This document shows, one piece after another, positions 30,485 through 37,683 of a stretch of DNA of 39,948 nucleotides (the stretch's first letter is position 1; each line of letters opens with the position of its first letter). This DNA comes from a virus, in IMG/VR virus record IMGVR_UViG_3300046542_000628, positions 1-39,948 of that record. One strand, given 5' to 3'. A program made the translations under genes and the position numbers. The notes beneath the pieces are model-generated. The model was given only the letters and a program-made list of their open reading frames with translations, made no database searches and was not told where the DNA came from.

Positions 30485-30527
30485 ATTAAACAATTTGTTT
30501 GACAGATTCTTAAACAACGCGTTTAAT
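30485..30527. promoter_or_regulatory. pL-like promoter pair with two CI-type operators
   Basis: Plus strand: TTGACA (30499-30504), 17 nt, TTTAAT (30522-30527). Minus strand: TTAAGA (30513-30508), 17 nt, TTTAAT (30490-30485). Operators AAACAATTTGTTT (30488-30500) and AAACAACGCGTTT (30512-30524) fit the AAACA-N3-TGTTT sites at the cI/cro switch and cover both promoters. Interpreted as the OL/pL of this phage. Confidence 0.82.
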
Positions 30528-31039
30528 TCATCCATCGCAGCACAAACAGCGATGGGCCCACTAGGTCCAGCTCCCCAGGAGCACAGCAGGTTTGTGCACC
30601 ACGCGATGGGTGGCACGGCATCGAACGACCTCCCCACGACCTTTAACAAATGAGAGTCGGGCTGGCCTTCGGGTCAGTCATCAGATGGGGCGCCCGTTGA
30701 ACTACCGGATCACGCCCTGCCTAGCTGGAGCCTGCATAGCAGGGAGACGCCAGCGAACCCGGCAAGGGCCGGGCGCAATCCAGAGCGCTTTCACCGAGAG
30801 CGTTCTGGATTGAAAAATGGACTCTAGGGTGGCCGAATGACAGAGGATCAAGTGCGGCGAGATTTACTGCGTAAATTTTAATCAGCAGCGCTAAGTCCGC
30901 CTCAAAGCCATACTTTTTGCACTTATCCACAGGATTGAACCATAGGTAATCCACAATTTTGTGGACACCTCAAAAGATTCTGCTAGCATCAGGGCACAAA
31001 TCGTTCTGGCGCATAACTAGCATCCGCGATTTCAAGGCC
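30528..31039. other. Long early leader, structured and without a supported gene
   Basis: Expected 5-prime leader of the pL transcript. Contains hairpins CCCGGC/GCCGGG (30758-30773) and a 13-bp-arm inverted repeat (30777-30789 with 30799-30811), a perfect DnaA box TTATCCACA (30923-30931), a near match TAATCCACA (30947-30955) and the palindrome TCCACAA-TT-TTGTGGA (30950-30965). TGCTAGCAT (30981-30989) is an extended -10-like motif. Small frames here are not convincing. Confidence 0.55.
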
Positions 31040-31135
31040 AAAAAAAAGGACCAACCCGAGAGGGAAGGTCCTTAGTTTGGCTTCGCGCTGATTGCTACAT
31101 GTCTTGGCGGACTGCAATCAGCATCTTTGTTGCGT
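31040..31135 (-). ncRNA. Candidate antisense small RNA upstream of KilA-N gene
   Basis: Minus strand: extended -10 TGTTATAAT (31149-31141), predicted start near 31135. Then a stem GCTGATTGC/GCAATCAGC (31122-31114 with 31095-31087), and a terminator AAGGACC/GGTCCTT (31073-31067 with 31052-31046) followed by eight T (to 31040). A free-standing transcription unit of about 96 nt with no coding frame. It is antisense to the leader feeding the KilA-N gene. Confidence 0.65.
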
Positions 31136-31213
31136 CGGTAATTATAACAATTCTTGTGCCAACTTGGGCCCGAATTTTTGCCGACGCTAGGTATTGCCCA
31201 TAGAAAGGCGCCT

Positions 31214-31879
31214 ATGCAGATGAACTCTCTGGTCTACGAAGGCCACACCATCACCATTCGAGACGACGGATGGTTTAACGCAACCCAAGCAGCCAGCCAC
31301 TGGGGGAAATTCCCTGCGGAATGGCTTCGCCTTCCAGGGACCATAAGCTACATCGAGGCGTTCAAACGCAAATATGGGGATATCCCATATTTGCAAACTA
31401 AGCGCGGCGCCAGTGGCGGAACGCTTATGCATCCCAAGCTGGCTGTTCCGTTTGCTCGATGGCTTGATGATGACTTTGCGGTCTGGTGCGACGGACAGAT
31501 CGATGACATCATCCGCGGCAAACAAGACTGGAGCCGCATGCGTCACATATCCGCAGCTTCAGCCAAGCTTCTGCACGCAATGATCAAGGAGTGCCGTGAA
31601 GCATCCGGAAAAGATGTGAAAGGCCATCACTTCATGGCTGAGCACAAACTAGTGAATTCGTTGCTGACCGGCAAATACGAGGGGCTCAATCGGGATTGCT
31701 TGGTCGGATGGCAACTTGATTTCATCGGCCACTTCGACTTGCGCGACAGCATCTTGATTGCTCGTGGCGCCTCCTACGACGAGCGCAAAAGCACGTTGCA
31801 AGCAGAAGCTCTGGCATGGAAGGTCGCCAACGCCCATCGAATCGAGGCCGCGAATTCGGCGCTGCAACTAGCCGCATAA
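31214..31879 (+). CDS. KilA-N domain protein
   Basis: 221 residues from ATG at 31214 (AAAGG 7 nt upstream; ATG at 31220 possible). VYEGHTITIRDDGWFNATQAAS, FPAEWLRLPGT, KRGASGGTLMHPKLAVPFARWL and CDGQIDDII form a KilA-N DNA-binding domain (residues about 5-105). The C-terminal half (MIKECREASGKDV onwards) resembles regions found with phage antirepressor or regulator proteins. First gene after the pL leader. KilA-N proteins of phages P1 and others act as antirepressors or growth inhibitors. The upstream antisense RNA candidate recalls sar/ant of P22. Confidence 0.88.
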   Translation: MQMNSLVYEGHTITIRDDGWFNATQAASHWGKFPAEWLRLPGTISYIEAFKRKYGDIPYLQTKRGASGGTLMHPKLAVPFARWLDDDFAVWCDGQIDDIIRGKQDWSRMRHISAASAKLLHAMIKECREASGKDVKGHHFMAEHKLVNSLLTGKYEGLNRDCLVGWQLDFIGHFDLRDSILIARGASYDERKSTLQAEALAWKVANAHRIEAANSALQLAA

Positions 31880-31902
31880 ACAGGCCGCGTCTACTCCACC
31901 CC

Positions 31903-31926
31903 AAGCCCGCTTCGGCGGGCTTTTTC
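31903..31926 (+). terminator. Intrinsic terminator after KilA-N gene
   Basis: AAGCCCGC-TTCG-GCGGGCTT followed by TTTC. Strong hairpin 24 nt after the KilA-N stop. Confidence 0.9.
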
Positions 31927-31929
31927 GTT

Positions 31930-32686
31930 CCCACCCCGGAATCACCGCGTATAGGCGCGCGGCCTGGCACGGGCAAATGCCAGGGGCCATATCCAGAGGG
32001 AAGCTGCCTCAAGCCGAACAGCACACGGAAGCAGATAGTGATCTGCGAACCCCTGCCAGGTGGGGCCATCACGCAGGCAGATTGGCAAGACCTGAGCCAC
32101 GGTACGGCAGCGAATGCGCGCACGACGTGGAAGCCGGGGCCAGCAATGGCGAAGTGAAGCCTTCGTCCAGTCTGCCTCCGTGATGGCGTGACCGGGTCAG
32201 CTCCGGCAAAGGGTGGAAGTCCCGGGCGCAAGCCCACCACAACCCTCGACGCTGCTTCAAGCGAAGCCATCTTCAACATCGGGCCCAGCAGCCCAAGCAG
32301 CAAAACTATTTGCCAAGCTCAAATAACTGTATAAAATCACACCACTGTTTAAATAAACACTATTTCGGCAGAGCTAACCGTCCCGGCTGGAGCAACGCCG
32401 GGGCCATCATTGAAGTGGCGGCGTGGATGGACACGCGGGACCGTAGAGCGAAGCGATGCACAAACGCGACGCGCGGCGCCAAGAGCTGGAATCAAGCCCA
32501 GCCCGCTTCAATGATGGTCAAGCCAGCTCGCGTAAGTACGCGCCGCACTGGTCAGGCAGGGCAGATGAGGGCCCGCCGCCATCTACCTTTTGCCCGCTTT
32601 GGGTTTTCTCGTTTTCAGCCGCGCCCGGCTCCTCCGTCCTCCCTCCTCCTATCTTTCCGGGCAGCACGCGGCTCTTTATTCGCACC
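31930..32686. other. Intergenic stretch of about 750 nt, mostly unassigned
   Basis: No gene supported. From 31930 to about 32300 there are GC-rich hairpins (for example GGGCGCAAGCCC near 32220) and no coding signal I trust; ORFs here have no ribosome site and low-complexity translations. From 32310 there is a promoter-like region. From 32427 a frame beginning MDTRDRRAKRC is open to 32690 but lacks a ribosome site. Confidence 0.5.
32310..32360 (+). promoter_or_regulatory. Promoter with two LexA-like boxes
   Basis: TTGCCA (32310-32315), 16 nt, TAAAAT (32332-32337). CTGT-N8-ACAC occurs at 32327-32342 and again at 32345-32360, one base off the CTGT-N8-ACAG LexA consensus, with AT-rich centres. 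The first box covers the -10. AAACACTATTT (32355-32365) also resembles half of the CI operator. Confidence 0.5.
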
Positions 32687-32851
32687 ATGACTTACTACCA
32701 CCCCGCCATCGCGCAGCGGGTGCTGTGCACATCTGCGCAAGCCCTAGGGCTGCCAGCGCCAGCAGCCCTGCCACCCCTTTCACCCGACGAGCTGCGCCAA
32801 CTGCTCAGCAACCACCCCGCGCGACCAGAAGGCAGCGCTGACGCCATCTAA
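32687..32851 (+). CDS. Small phage protein upstream of ParB-like gene
   Basis: 54 residues from ATG at 32687: TYYHPAIAQRVLCTSAQAL, a Pro-rich middle, then SPDELRQLLSNHP. Helical and acidic at the end. The ribosome site is poor. It is followed by a short hairpin with T-run (32855-32874) and the ParB-like gene. No family recognised. Confidence 0.45.
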   Translation: MTYYHPAIAQRVLCTSAQALGLPAPAALPPLSPDELRQLLSNHPARPEGSADAI

Positions 32852-32891
32852 GTCGCCCACTGCGGGCCTTTTCTTTTGGAGAACCGAATTT

Positions 32892-33791
32892 ATGAGCAAC
32901 TCCAACCGCAAGATGTTTGACAGCGGCGAGGCCAAGCGCGCAGACGCCGTGCAGGTCCGCTTCGAGAGCATCCACGTTGAGCCCGGATTCAACCTGCGCC
33001 AGCACGACGCAGCGCTTGAGGACAGCATCGAGGCACTGACCCGGCACATCATGGCTGCCGGGAAATATCCTCCGCTTGAGGTGCGTATCCGGCCTGAGGG
33101 CGGCGTCTGGATCGTAGATGGCCATCGCCGCCATGCGGCCTTCGGGCGCGCGCTGGAGCGTGGCGCGGCCCTGCGCAGCCCCAAGGATGGAGTGGCCTGG
33201 GTCCACATCGTCTACTTCGAAGGCAACGACGCCGACCGCACCGCCCGGATCATCACCAGCGCCGCCAACAAGCCGCTCACCGCTGTGGAGGTTGCCGAGG
33301 GCTACAAGCGCCTGCGCGCGTTCGGCTGGGAGCCGGCCCACATCGCAGCGACCGTAGGCAAGTCAACGGAGCATGTCCGCCAGCTGCTGGCCCTGGGCGA
33401 TGCCAACAGCGATGTGCGCCAGATGGTCAACGCTGGCAAGGTGTCCGCCACGATAGCCGCCAAGACGGCGCGCCAGCACGGCGAACAAGCCGGCGCGTTG
33501 CTAGGCCAGCAGTTTGAGGCCGCGACAGCCCAAGGCGAAGCTCGCATCACCGAGTCCACCATCGCGGGCCCGAGGGTCAAGAAGGCGGAGCTACGCAAGG
33601 AAGCCGAGCGCTTGGACTTCCTGCTCTCGCACTTCGCCATCGTGCGCTGTGGCGGAAAGCTGGATCTGGCCTCCGACGTTCCTAGCGAACACGGTTACTG
33701 GCTTGAGTACCCGCTGGAACACGCCAGTCAGGCCGGCGTATTTACCAGCGCCCGCGAAGCCATCGATTCGGCCATCTCGTCCAAACAGTAA
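32892..33791 (+). CDS. ParB/RepB-like DNA-binding protein
   Basis: 299 residues. ParB N-terminal domain with IHVEPGFNLRQHD, then VWIVDGHRRHAAFGRAL (the GERR-like motif appears as DGHRR) at about 75-92, and RIITSAANKPLTAVEVAEGYKRL. A helix-turn-helix (about 145-175: PAHIAATVGKSTEHVRQLL) follows. No ParA partner is visible, so it is not a complete partition system; solitary phage ParB-like proteins may be regulators or nucleases. Upstream of RdgC in the early plus arm. Confidence 0.88.
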   Translation: MSNSNRKMFDSGEAKRADAVQVRFESIHVEPGFNLRQHDAALEDSIEALTRHIMAAGKYPPLEVRIRPEGGVWIVDGHRRHAAFGRALERGAALRSPKDGVAWVHIVYFEGNDADRTARIITSAANKPLTAVEVAEGYKRLRAFGWEPAHIAATVGKSTEHVRQLLALGDANSDVRQMVNAGKVSATIAAKTARQHGEQAGALLGQQFEAATAQGEARITESTIAGPRVKKAELRKEAERLDFLLSHFAIVRCGGKLDLASDVPSEHGYWLEYPLEHASQAGVFTSAREAIDSAISSKQ

Positions 33792-33814
33792 ACCCCTCTT
33801 ACCTAACCATCGCC

Positions 33815-33840
33815 GGCCCGCTTGCGTGGGCCATTTCTTT
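33815..33840 (+). terminator. Short hairpin with T-rich tail before the next gene
   Basis: GGCCC-GCTTGCGT-GGGCC then ATTTCTTT, ending at the ribosome site GGAG of the gene at 33851. Weak as a terminator. Confidence 0.45.
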
Positions 33841-33850
33841 GGAGCGCGCC

Positions 33851-34186
33851 ATGACCGTTCGCATGCCTTTCCCCGATGACGTGAACCCAGACCCGGACGC
33901 GATGTATCCGCGCAGTCTGGCTGAGGCTTTCCCGCACGATCCACAGATCACGCCCATGCCAAAGCGCAAGCTGATCCCCAACCGCCCCACCGCCTGGCTG
34001 ATTGCGACCTTGATGGTGCTGATCTGCCTAACCTTGACCGGCTGCAGCAGCGCAGAGGCACAGGAGCCCAGCGCCAGCGCCGCAGACCAGCGCCAGGCAG
34101 ACAGCAGCGCGCAGGCATGTCCGCCAGGTCAGCATGTCGAGTGGGTGGATGGCACGACGATGCAGTGCCTCAAATACCTGCAGTGA
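33851..34186 (+). CDS. Small protein with membrane/lipobox segment
   Basis: 111 residues from ATG at 33851 (GGAG 6 nt upstream). N-terminal ~38 residues (VRMPFPDDVNPDPDAMYPRS) are acidic and soluble. Then KRKLIPNRPTAWLIATLM and VLICLTLTGCSS form a hydrophobic segment ending in a lipobox-like LTGC. An internal ATG at 33956 would give a clean lipoprotein of 76 residues. Two cysteines near the end (QACPPG and TMQCLK). Possibly two products from one gene; family not recognised. Confidence 0.6.
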   Translation: MTVRMPFPDDVNPDPDAMYPRSLAEAFPHDPQITPMPKRKLIPNRPTAWLIATLMVLICLTLTGCSSAEAQEPSASAADQRQADSSAQACPPGQHVEWVDGTTMQCLKYLQ

Positions 34187-34434
34187 CCGATCCGATCGCC
34201 AAACGCCAGCGCGCCAAGCAGGCGTGCCCCATCGGCGGTGAGCACGCATGGCAGTGGGCTGAGAACGTCCAGCAGCCCGCGACCAGGGCCAAGCGCCTGA
34301 CGGTCACAACCAAAGGCTTCTACCAGTGCCCATGCGGCGCGACCCAGATGGGGCCCAAGCAGCGCCAGCCACCGACCTCGCGGAAGAAACCGCCCCGCTC
34401 TCTCCCACCCAAGCCCGCCACGCCGCGGGCTTAG
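34183..34434 (+). CDS. Small cysteine-containing early protein
   Basis: 83 residues from GTG at 34183, whose GTGA overlaps the previous stop. KRQRAKQACPIGGEHAWQW then GFYQCPCGATQMG gives a Cys-His and Cys-x-Cys arrangement compatible with a small zinc-binding fold. The tail is Pro/Lys-rich and overlaps the terminator at 34411. No family recognised. Confidence 0.55.
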   Translation: MTDPIAKRQRAKQACPIGGEHAWQWAENVQQPATRAKRLTVTTKGFYQCPCGATQMGPKQRQPPTSRKKPPRSLPPKPATPRA

Positions 34435-34440
34435 TTTTTT
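34411..34440 (+). terminator. Intrinsic terminator
   Basis: AAGCCCGC-CACGCC-GCGGGCTT then AGTTTTTT. It overlaps the stop of the previous small gene and ends 11 nt before the ATG at 34452. Confidence 0.8.
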
Positions 34441-34451
34441 CTGGAGTCCGT

Positions 34452-34841
34452 ATGCCTGTGCAATTCGTGAACTACCGCGGCGAGGCTGTCAGCACTATCG
34501 CCCCCCCCCAGCAGAAAAAGCGGCCCAAGGCTGCCGACGAGTCGTTCCACAAGGGATGGCGCGTGACCGGCGTTCCGCCCGGCGCACTTGAGGCTGCGCA
34601 GCTCGCGCACCAGAAGAAATCCCGGCTGGATCTGCAAAACGGCAAGCAGCCCAAGGAATTCATCGACGCCGACTGGCTGCGCAATGCACGGCAGAAGCCG
34701 GTGCGGGCCAAGCCCTATGCACTCGCTGACGCCGCCGAGATCTGTGCAGAGCTGGCCCGCAAGGCCGGCTGGCTGCAGGTCACCGTCACGCCCATCGAAA
34801 AAATCGTTTCCGAAACCAGCGACACCCAACATGTTCAATAA
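34452..34841 (+). CDS. Early protein upstream of rdgC, unknown function
   Basis: 129 residues from ATG at 34452 (CTGGAG upstream). VQFVNYRGEAVSTIAPP, then a Lys-rich region (HKGWRVTGVPPG, AHQKKSRLDLQNG) and a C-terminal helix. Its end overlaps the rdgC start by 11 nt, so the two are translationally coupled. No domain recognised; the basic character fits DNA or protein binding. Confidence 0.65.
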   Translation: MPVQFVNYRGEAVSTIAPPQQKKRPKAADESFHKGWRVTGVPPGALEAAQLAHQKKSRLDLQNGKQPKEFIDADWLRNARQKPVRAKPYALADAAEICAELARKAGWLQVTVTPIEKIVSETSDTQHVQ

Positions 34842-35805
34842 GCTCATCATCTACCGCATCGCCTCCACCTGGCAGGCCGACCTGGCCTCCGTCGAAGAAG
34901 CCCTGGCGCGCACGCCCTTCACCCCATGCGGCCCCACGCAGGAGCGCTCGGCAGGCTGGATGCCGCCGCGCGGCGAGGCTGAAGGGCTGTTTGCCGAGTC
35001 CATCGGTGGCCAGTGGATCCTGCGCTTCATGAGCGAGGCCAAGTTGCTGCCTGCCAGCGTCCTCAACCGCAAGGTGCAGGAGAAGGCCGACGCGATCGAG
35101 CGCGAGACAGGCCGCAAGCCGGGCAAGAAGGAAAAGCAGGAGTTCAAGGACGAGGCCAAGCTCGACCTGCTGCCCATGGCTTTCACAAAGCAAGGGGGCA
35201 TGTGGATCTGGATCGACCCGACTGCGCGATTCTTGGTGCTCGACACCAGCAGCCAGACGCGCGCCGACGAAGTCGTGACGCTGCTGGTCGACGCCCTGCC
35301 AGGATTTGCCGTAGCCCTGCTCGACACACAGACCAGCCCGCAGGCCGCCATGGCGCACTGGCTCACCAGCCAGGAGCCGCCCGTTGGCTTCACCATCGAT
35401 CGCGAGTGCGAACTCAAGAGCGCGGACGAAGCCAAGTCCATCGTGCGCTACGGCCGCCACCCGCTCGACATCGATGAGGTCAAGGCGCACATCGAAGCCG
35501 GCAAGCTGCCCACCAAGCTCGCGCTGACATGGGATGACCGGGTTTCGCTGCTGCTGACCGAAGGCCTGCAGATCAAGAAGCTCACATTCCTCGAAACCGT
35601 GTTCGATGGCCAGGACGAAGGCGGATTCGACGCCGATGTGGCGATTGCCACGGGCGAGCTCAGCAAGCTGCTGCCCGATCTGATCGAAGCCCTGGGCGGT
35701 GAAGGCCGCACGGCGCTGGGCGAAGGCCTGCCCGCTGCGCTGCAACAACCCTCGCCGGCCGAGGTGCTGGCCGTCCTGCTGCAGCAACCAAAGGAGTCCC
35801 CATGA
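34831..35805 (+). CDS. rdgC: RdgC, recombination-associated protein
   Basis: 324 residues from ATG at 34831. FNKLIIYRI at the start, CGPTQERSAGWMPPRG, ASVLNRKVQEKADAIERETGRKPGKKEK split as ‘ASVLNRKVQEKADAIE’ and ‘GRKPGKKEKQEFKDEA’, and ILRFMSEAKLLP match the RdgC family closely. RdgC forms a ring on DNA and limits RecA loading. Phage copies may replace or modulate host recombination. Slightly longer than the E. coli protein (about 303). Confidence 0.95.
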   Translation: MFNKLIIYRIASTWQADLASVEEALARTPFTPCGPTQERSAGWMPPRGEAEGLFAESIGGQWILRFMSEAKLLPASVLNRKVQEKADAIERETGRKPGKKEKQEFKDEAKLDLLPMAFTKQGGMWIWIDPTARFLVLDTSSQTRADEVVTLLVDALPGFAVALLDTQTSPQAAMAHWLTSQEPPVGFTIDRECELKSADEAKSIVRYGRHPLDIDEVKAHIEAGKLPTKLALTWDDRVSLLLTEGLQIKKLTFLETVFDGQDEGGFDADVAIATGELSKLLPDLIEALGGEGRTALGEGLPAALQQPSPAEVLAVLLQQPKESP

Positions 35806-36170
35806 AAGTCACTCAATCCCGGGTGCTGCTCGCAATTCACATCACCGACATCCCCGACATGGAAGACCTGTCGGTTTTGGTCGAAGCCGGCGAAGCATCA
35901 CTCGAACCGGCACAGCTGATCGTGCGCGCCACTTCTCGCAGCTGGAATACATCGTTGTATTGCGGCGGGGAAGATCCCTTGGTCCACCTTTCGCGGATGA
36001 GCGAAACCAGATTGCGCGACGCCCTCGAATACAGCCGCCCATTCAGCCAGCGCGACGCGATGCAACTGCGCACTATGACCTCCGACCTGGCGAAAGTTAT
36101 CCCCGCAGCCGTCCGGATCCACCTTGAGCGCCTGCAACCAGCGCCAGCCACACAGGATGGTTGCCCATGA
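35802..36170 (+). CDS. Early protein coupled to rdgC
   Basis: 122 residues, ATG at 35802 overlapping the rdgC stop as ATGA. KVTQSRVLLAIHITDIPD then LSVLVEAGEASLEPAQL and a helical C-terminus. Not recognised. Tight coupling to rdgC suggests a related role or just early-operon packing. Confidence 0.68.
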   Translation: MKVTQSRVLLAIHITDIPDMEDLSVLVEAGEASLEPAQLIVRATSRSWNTSLYCGGEDPLVHLSRMSETRLRDALEYSRPFSQRDAMQLRTMTSDLAKVIPAAVRIHLERLQPAPATQDGCP

Positions 36171-36304
36171 GCTGCCAGCCCAAAGGCTCCATGTGCATGG
36201 GTTACATCCACTGCAACGCTCGCGAATCTCGAAAAAGGGCAGGGCCTGTCCTGCGGACAACAAATCATATCGATCCAGCGTTCTTAGGGCTTTTTATAGG
36301 ATAA
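36167..36304 (+). CDS. Very small cysteine-rich protein
   Basis: 45 residues from ATG at 36167, ATGA overlap with the previous stop; stop TAA at 36302. MSCQPKGSMCMGYIHCNARE carries three cysteines. The end reads into AT-rich DNA at the edge of the opposite-strand cargo gene, so the tail may be altered by that insertion. Confidence 0.4.
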   Translation: MSCQPKGSMCMGYIHCNARESRKRAGPVLRTTNHIDPAFLGLFIG

Positions 36305-36339
36305 ATAATTAACAATGGGAACCTGCCCAGCACCCTGAT

Positions 36340-36954
36340 TCATCCCATTTTTCTCCATGCAAGCATGAACCACCGAAAAATACGAGCAACCAAAAAATCA
36401 TTAACAAAAAAACACTCAATCCATTTATCTATTCTCTCAAACTCTTTAACTTCTTCGCTGAGCTTATTAGATTGCTCCTGCAAGTGAAGATACAAATGCC
36501 CCCCAACAACAATGTCGCTTCTCTCTCTCAAGTGCTCCACAACCGCCTTGCGAGAGTTAATAGCTCCAACCGCGTTAAGCAGCCGAATAGCCATAATCGG
36601 AGCAACAGCACTGATAGCGCTCACCTGCAGTGGCAATGGTTCTTTGAAGTAAGCGAACTTGGCAAGCATATCAATGTAATTCGCCTGCGCCTCATCTCTT
36701 TCCACATATTTGCTTGACTGCGCAACGGCCTTCAGTTTTTCGATGCTGTATTTTAGATAGTGGCTCAAATTTTTTACGATTTTTCGCTCCCGCCTACTTC
36801 TAAACCACGAAATCATGAATGGCATAAACAGCGCGGTTAATACACCCGCCACTTGAGCCCACGCCGCCCAATCCGATTTGTCCATGCATGACCACCAGTT
36901 CTGTATTTGCCAGTCGCCCCAAAACAAGCAGATCTCAACTTCCTTTTCAGCCAT
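36340..36954 (-). CDS. Single-span membrane protein, AT-rich cargo gene
   Basis: 204 residues from ATG at 36954 with AAGGGGAGGG upstream. One membrane segment at about 30-51 (WAAWAQVAGVLTALFMPFM), then a basic RSRRERK and a long cytoplasmic helical domain. It runs against the surrounding plus-strand genes, is visibly AT-rich, and sits between the rdgC group and the terminator at 37004. Pattern fits an independently expressed moron; superinfection exclusion or abortive infection is possible but not shown. Confidence 0.75.
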   Translation of the reverse strand: MAEKEVEICLFWGDWQIQNWWSCMDKSDWAAWAQVAGVLTALFMPFMISWFRSRRERKIVKNLSHYLKYSIEKLKAVAQSSKYVERDEAQANYIDMLAKFAYFKEPLPLQVSAISAVAPIMAIRLLNAVGAINSRKAVVEHLRERSDIVVGGHLYLHLQEQSNKLSEEVKEFERIDKWIECFFVNDFLVARIFRWFMLAWRKMG

Positions 36955-37003
36955 AGCCCTCCCCTTCTTTTAGAAGCTGGCGAGAGAGTACACCACCCAC
37001 TGA

Positions 37004-37026
37004 GCCCTCCGAACGAGGGCTTTTTT
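37004..37026 (+). terminator. Intrinsic terminator
   Basis: GCCCTC-CGAAC-GAGGGC followed by six T, 18 nt before the ATG at 37044. It seals the opposite-strand cargo region from the following gene. Confidence 0.88.
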
Positions 37027-37043
37027 GATTTCCGAGGACGCCC

Positions 37044-37669
37044 ATGAAACGTGATGCATTCACCCTGCCGCTGCCGCAGACCGTGGCGGTGCTGTTTGCC
37101 CGCGCAGACAGTACCTACAAGACACTGCCCGGCACAGACGTTTGGGACATCGAGCGTGACGCCAAGCTATGGCCAGGTGGTGCGCCAGTCGTCGCGCACC
37201 CGCCCTGTCGAGCTTGGGGCCGGTTGCGCAAGTTCGCCAAGCCTCGCAAGGGAGAGAGGCAGCTGGCCATCTGGAGCGTTCGGCAGGTGCGACGTTTTGG
37301 CGGGGTGCTCGAGCATCCCGTTGGATCGCTGCTCTGGGAAAAGGCCGGACTGCCAGCCCCTGGCCAGATCGATGCGCATGGCGGCTGGACGCTGCCCATT
37401 CATCAGAACTGGTGGGGGCACCGGGCCGAGAAAGCCACCCTGCTTTACATCGTCGGTTGCGGCCCACCAACGTGCCGCCAATTCCTCTCCTGCTGGGCGA
37501 AGCCACGCACGTCGTTCAAAGCCGCAAGCGGATTGACCACCGCCCGCACATAACCAAAGCCGAACGCGAACACACGCCGGTCGAGCTGGCGCAATGGCTT
37601 TGCGAGCTGGCGCGCCGATGCGGCGCCGGCAAATCGAACACCGCCCACCAAATTATTGCCATCGAATAA
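37044..37669 (+). pseudogene. Early gene broken by a one-base frameshift
   Basis: Frame 1 starts at ATG 37044 (MKRDAFTLPLPQTVAV) with VAHPPCRAWGRLRKFAKP, GGVLEHPVGSLLW and WWGHRAEKATLLYIVG; it ends at 37553. From about 37463 the natural continuation (NVPPIPLLLGEATHVVQSRK, DHRPHITKAEREHTP) is in the -1 frame and runs to 37669. One missing base in the CCC at 37463-37465 explains it. A complete product would be ~208 residues, resembling phage early proteins whose PPC motif recalls cytosine methyltransferases, without the other methyltransferase motifs. Could be a real mutation, assembly error or slippage. Confidence 0.75.
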
Positions 37670-37683
37670 ACGGGGATAAATCC

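Noticed and set aside
30600-30720. tRNA-like stretch on the minus strand (GGTAGTTCAACGG, later GTTCGATGCC)
   Set aside because: D-like and T-like words are present but no consistent acceptor or anticodon stem can be drawn.
30721-30954. 77-codon minus frame from GTG at 30954
   Set aside because: No ribosome site, reads through two strong hairpins, and lies in the early leader.
31722-32303. 193-codon minus frame after the KilA-N gene
   Set aside because: Antisense to the KilA-N C-terminus and its terminator, with no ribosome site or motifs.
32427-32690. Plus frame beginning MDTRDRRAKRC
   Set aside because: No ribosome site; Arg/Pro-rich low-information translation.
34786-35787. 333-codon minus-strand frame
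   Set aside because: Shadow of rdgC, which has clear family motifs on the plus strand.
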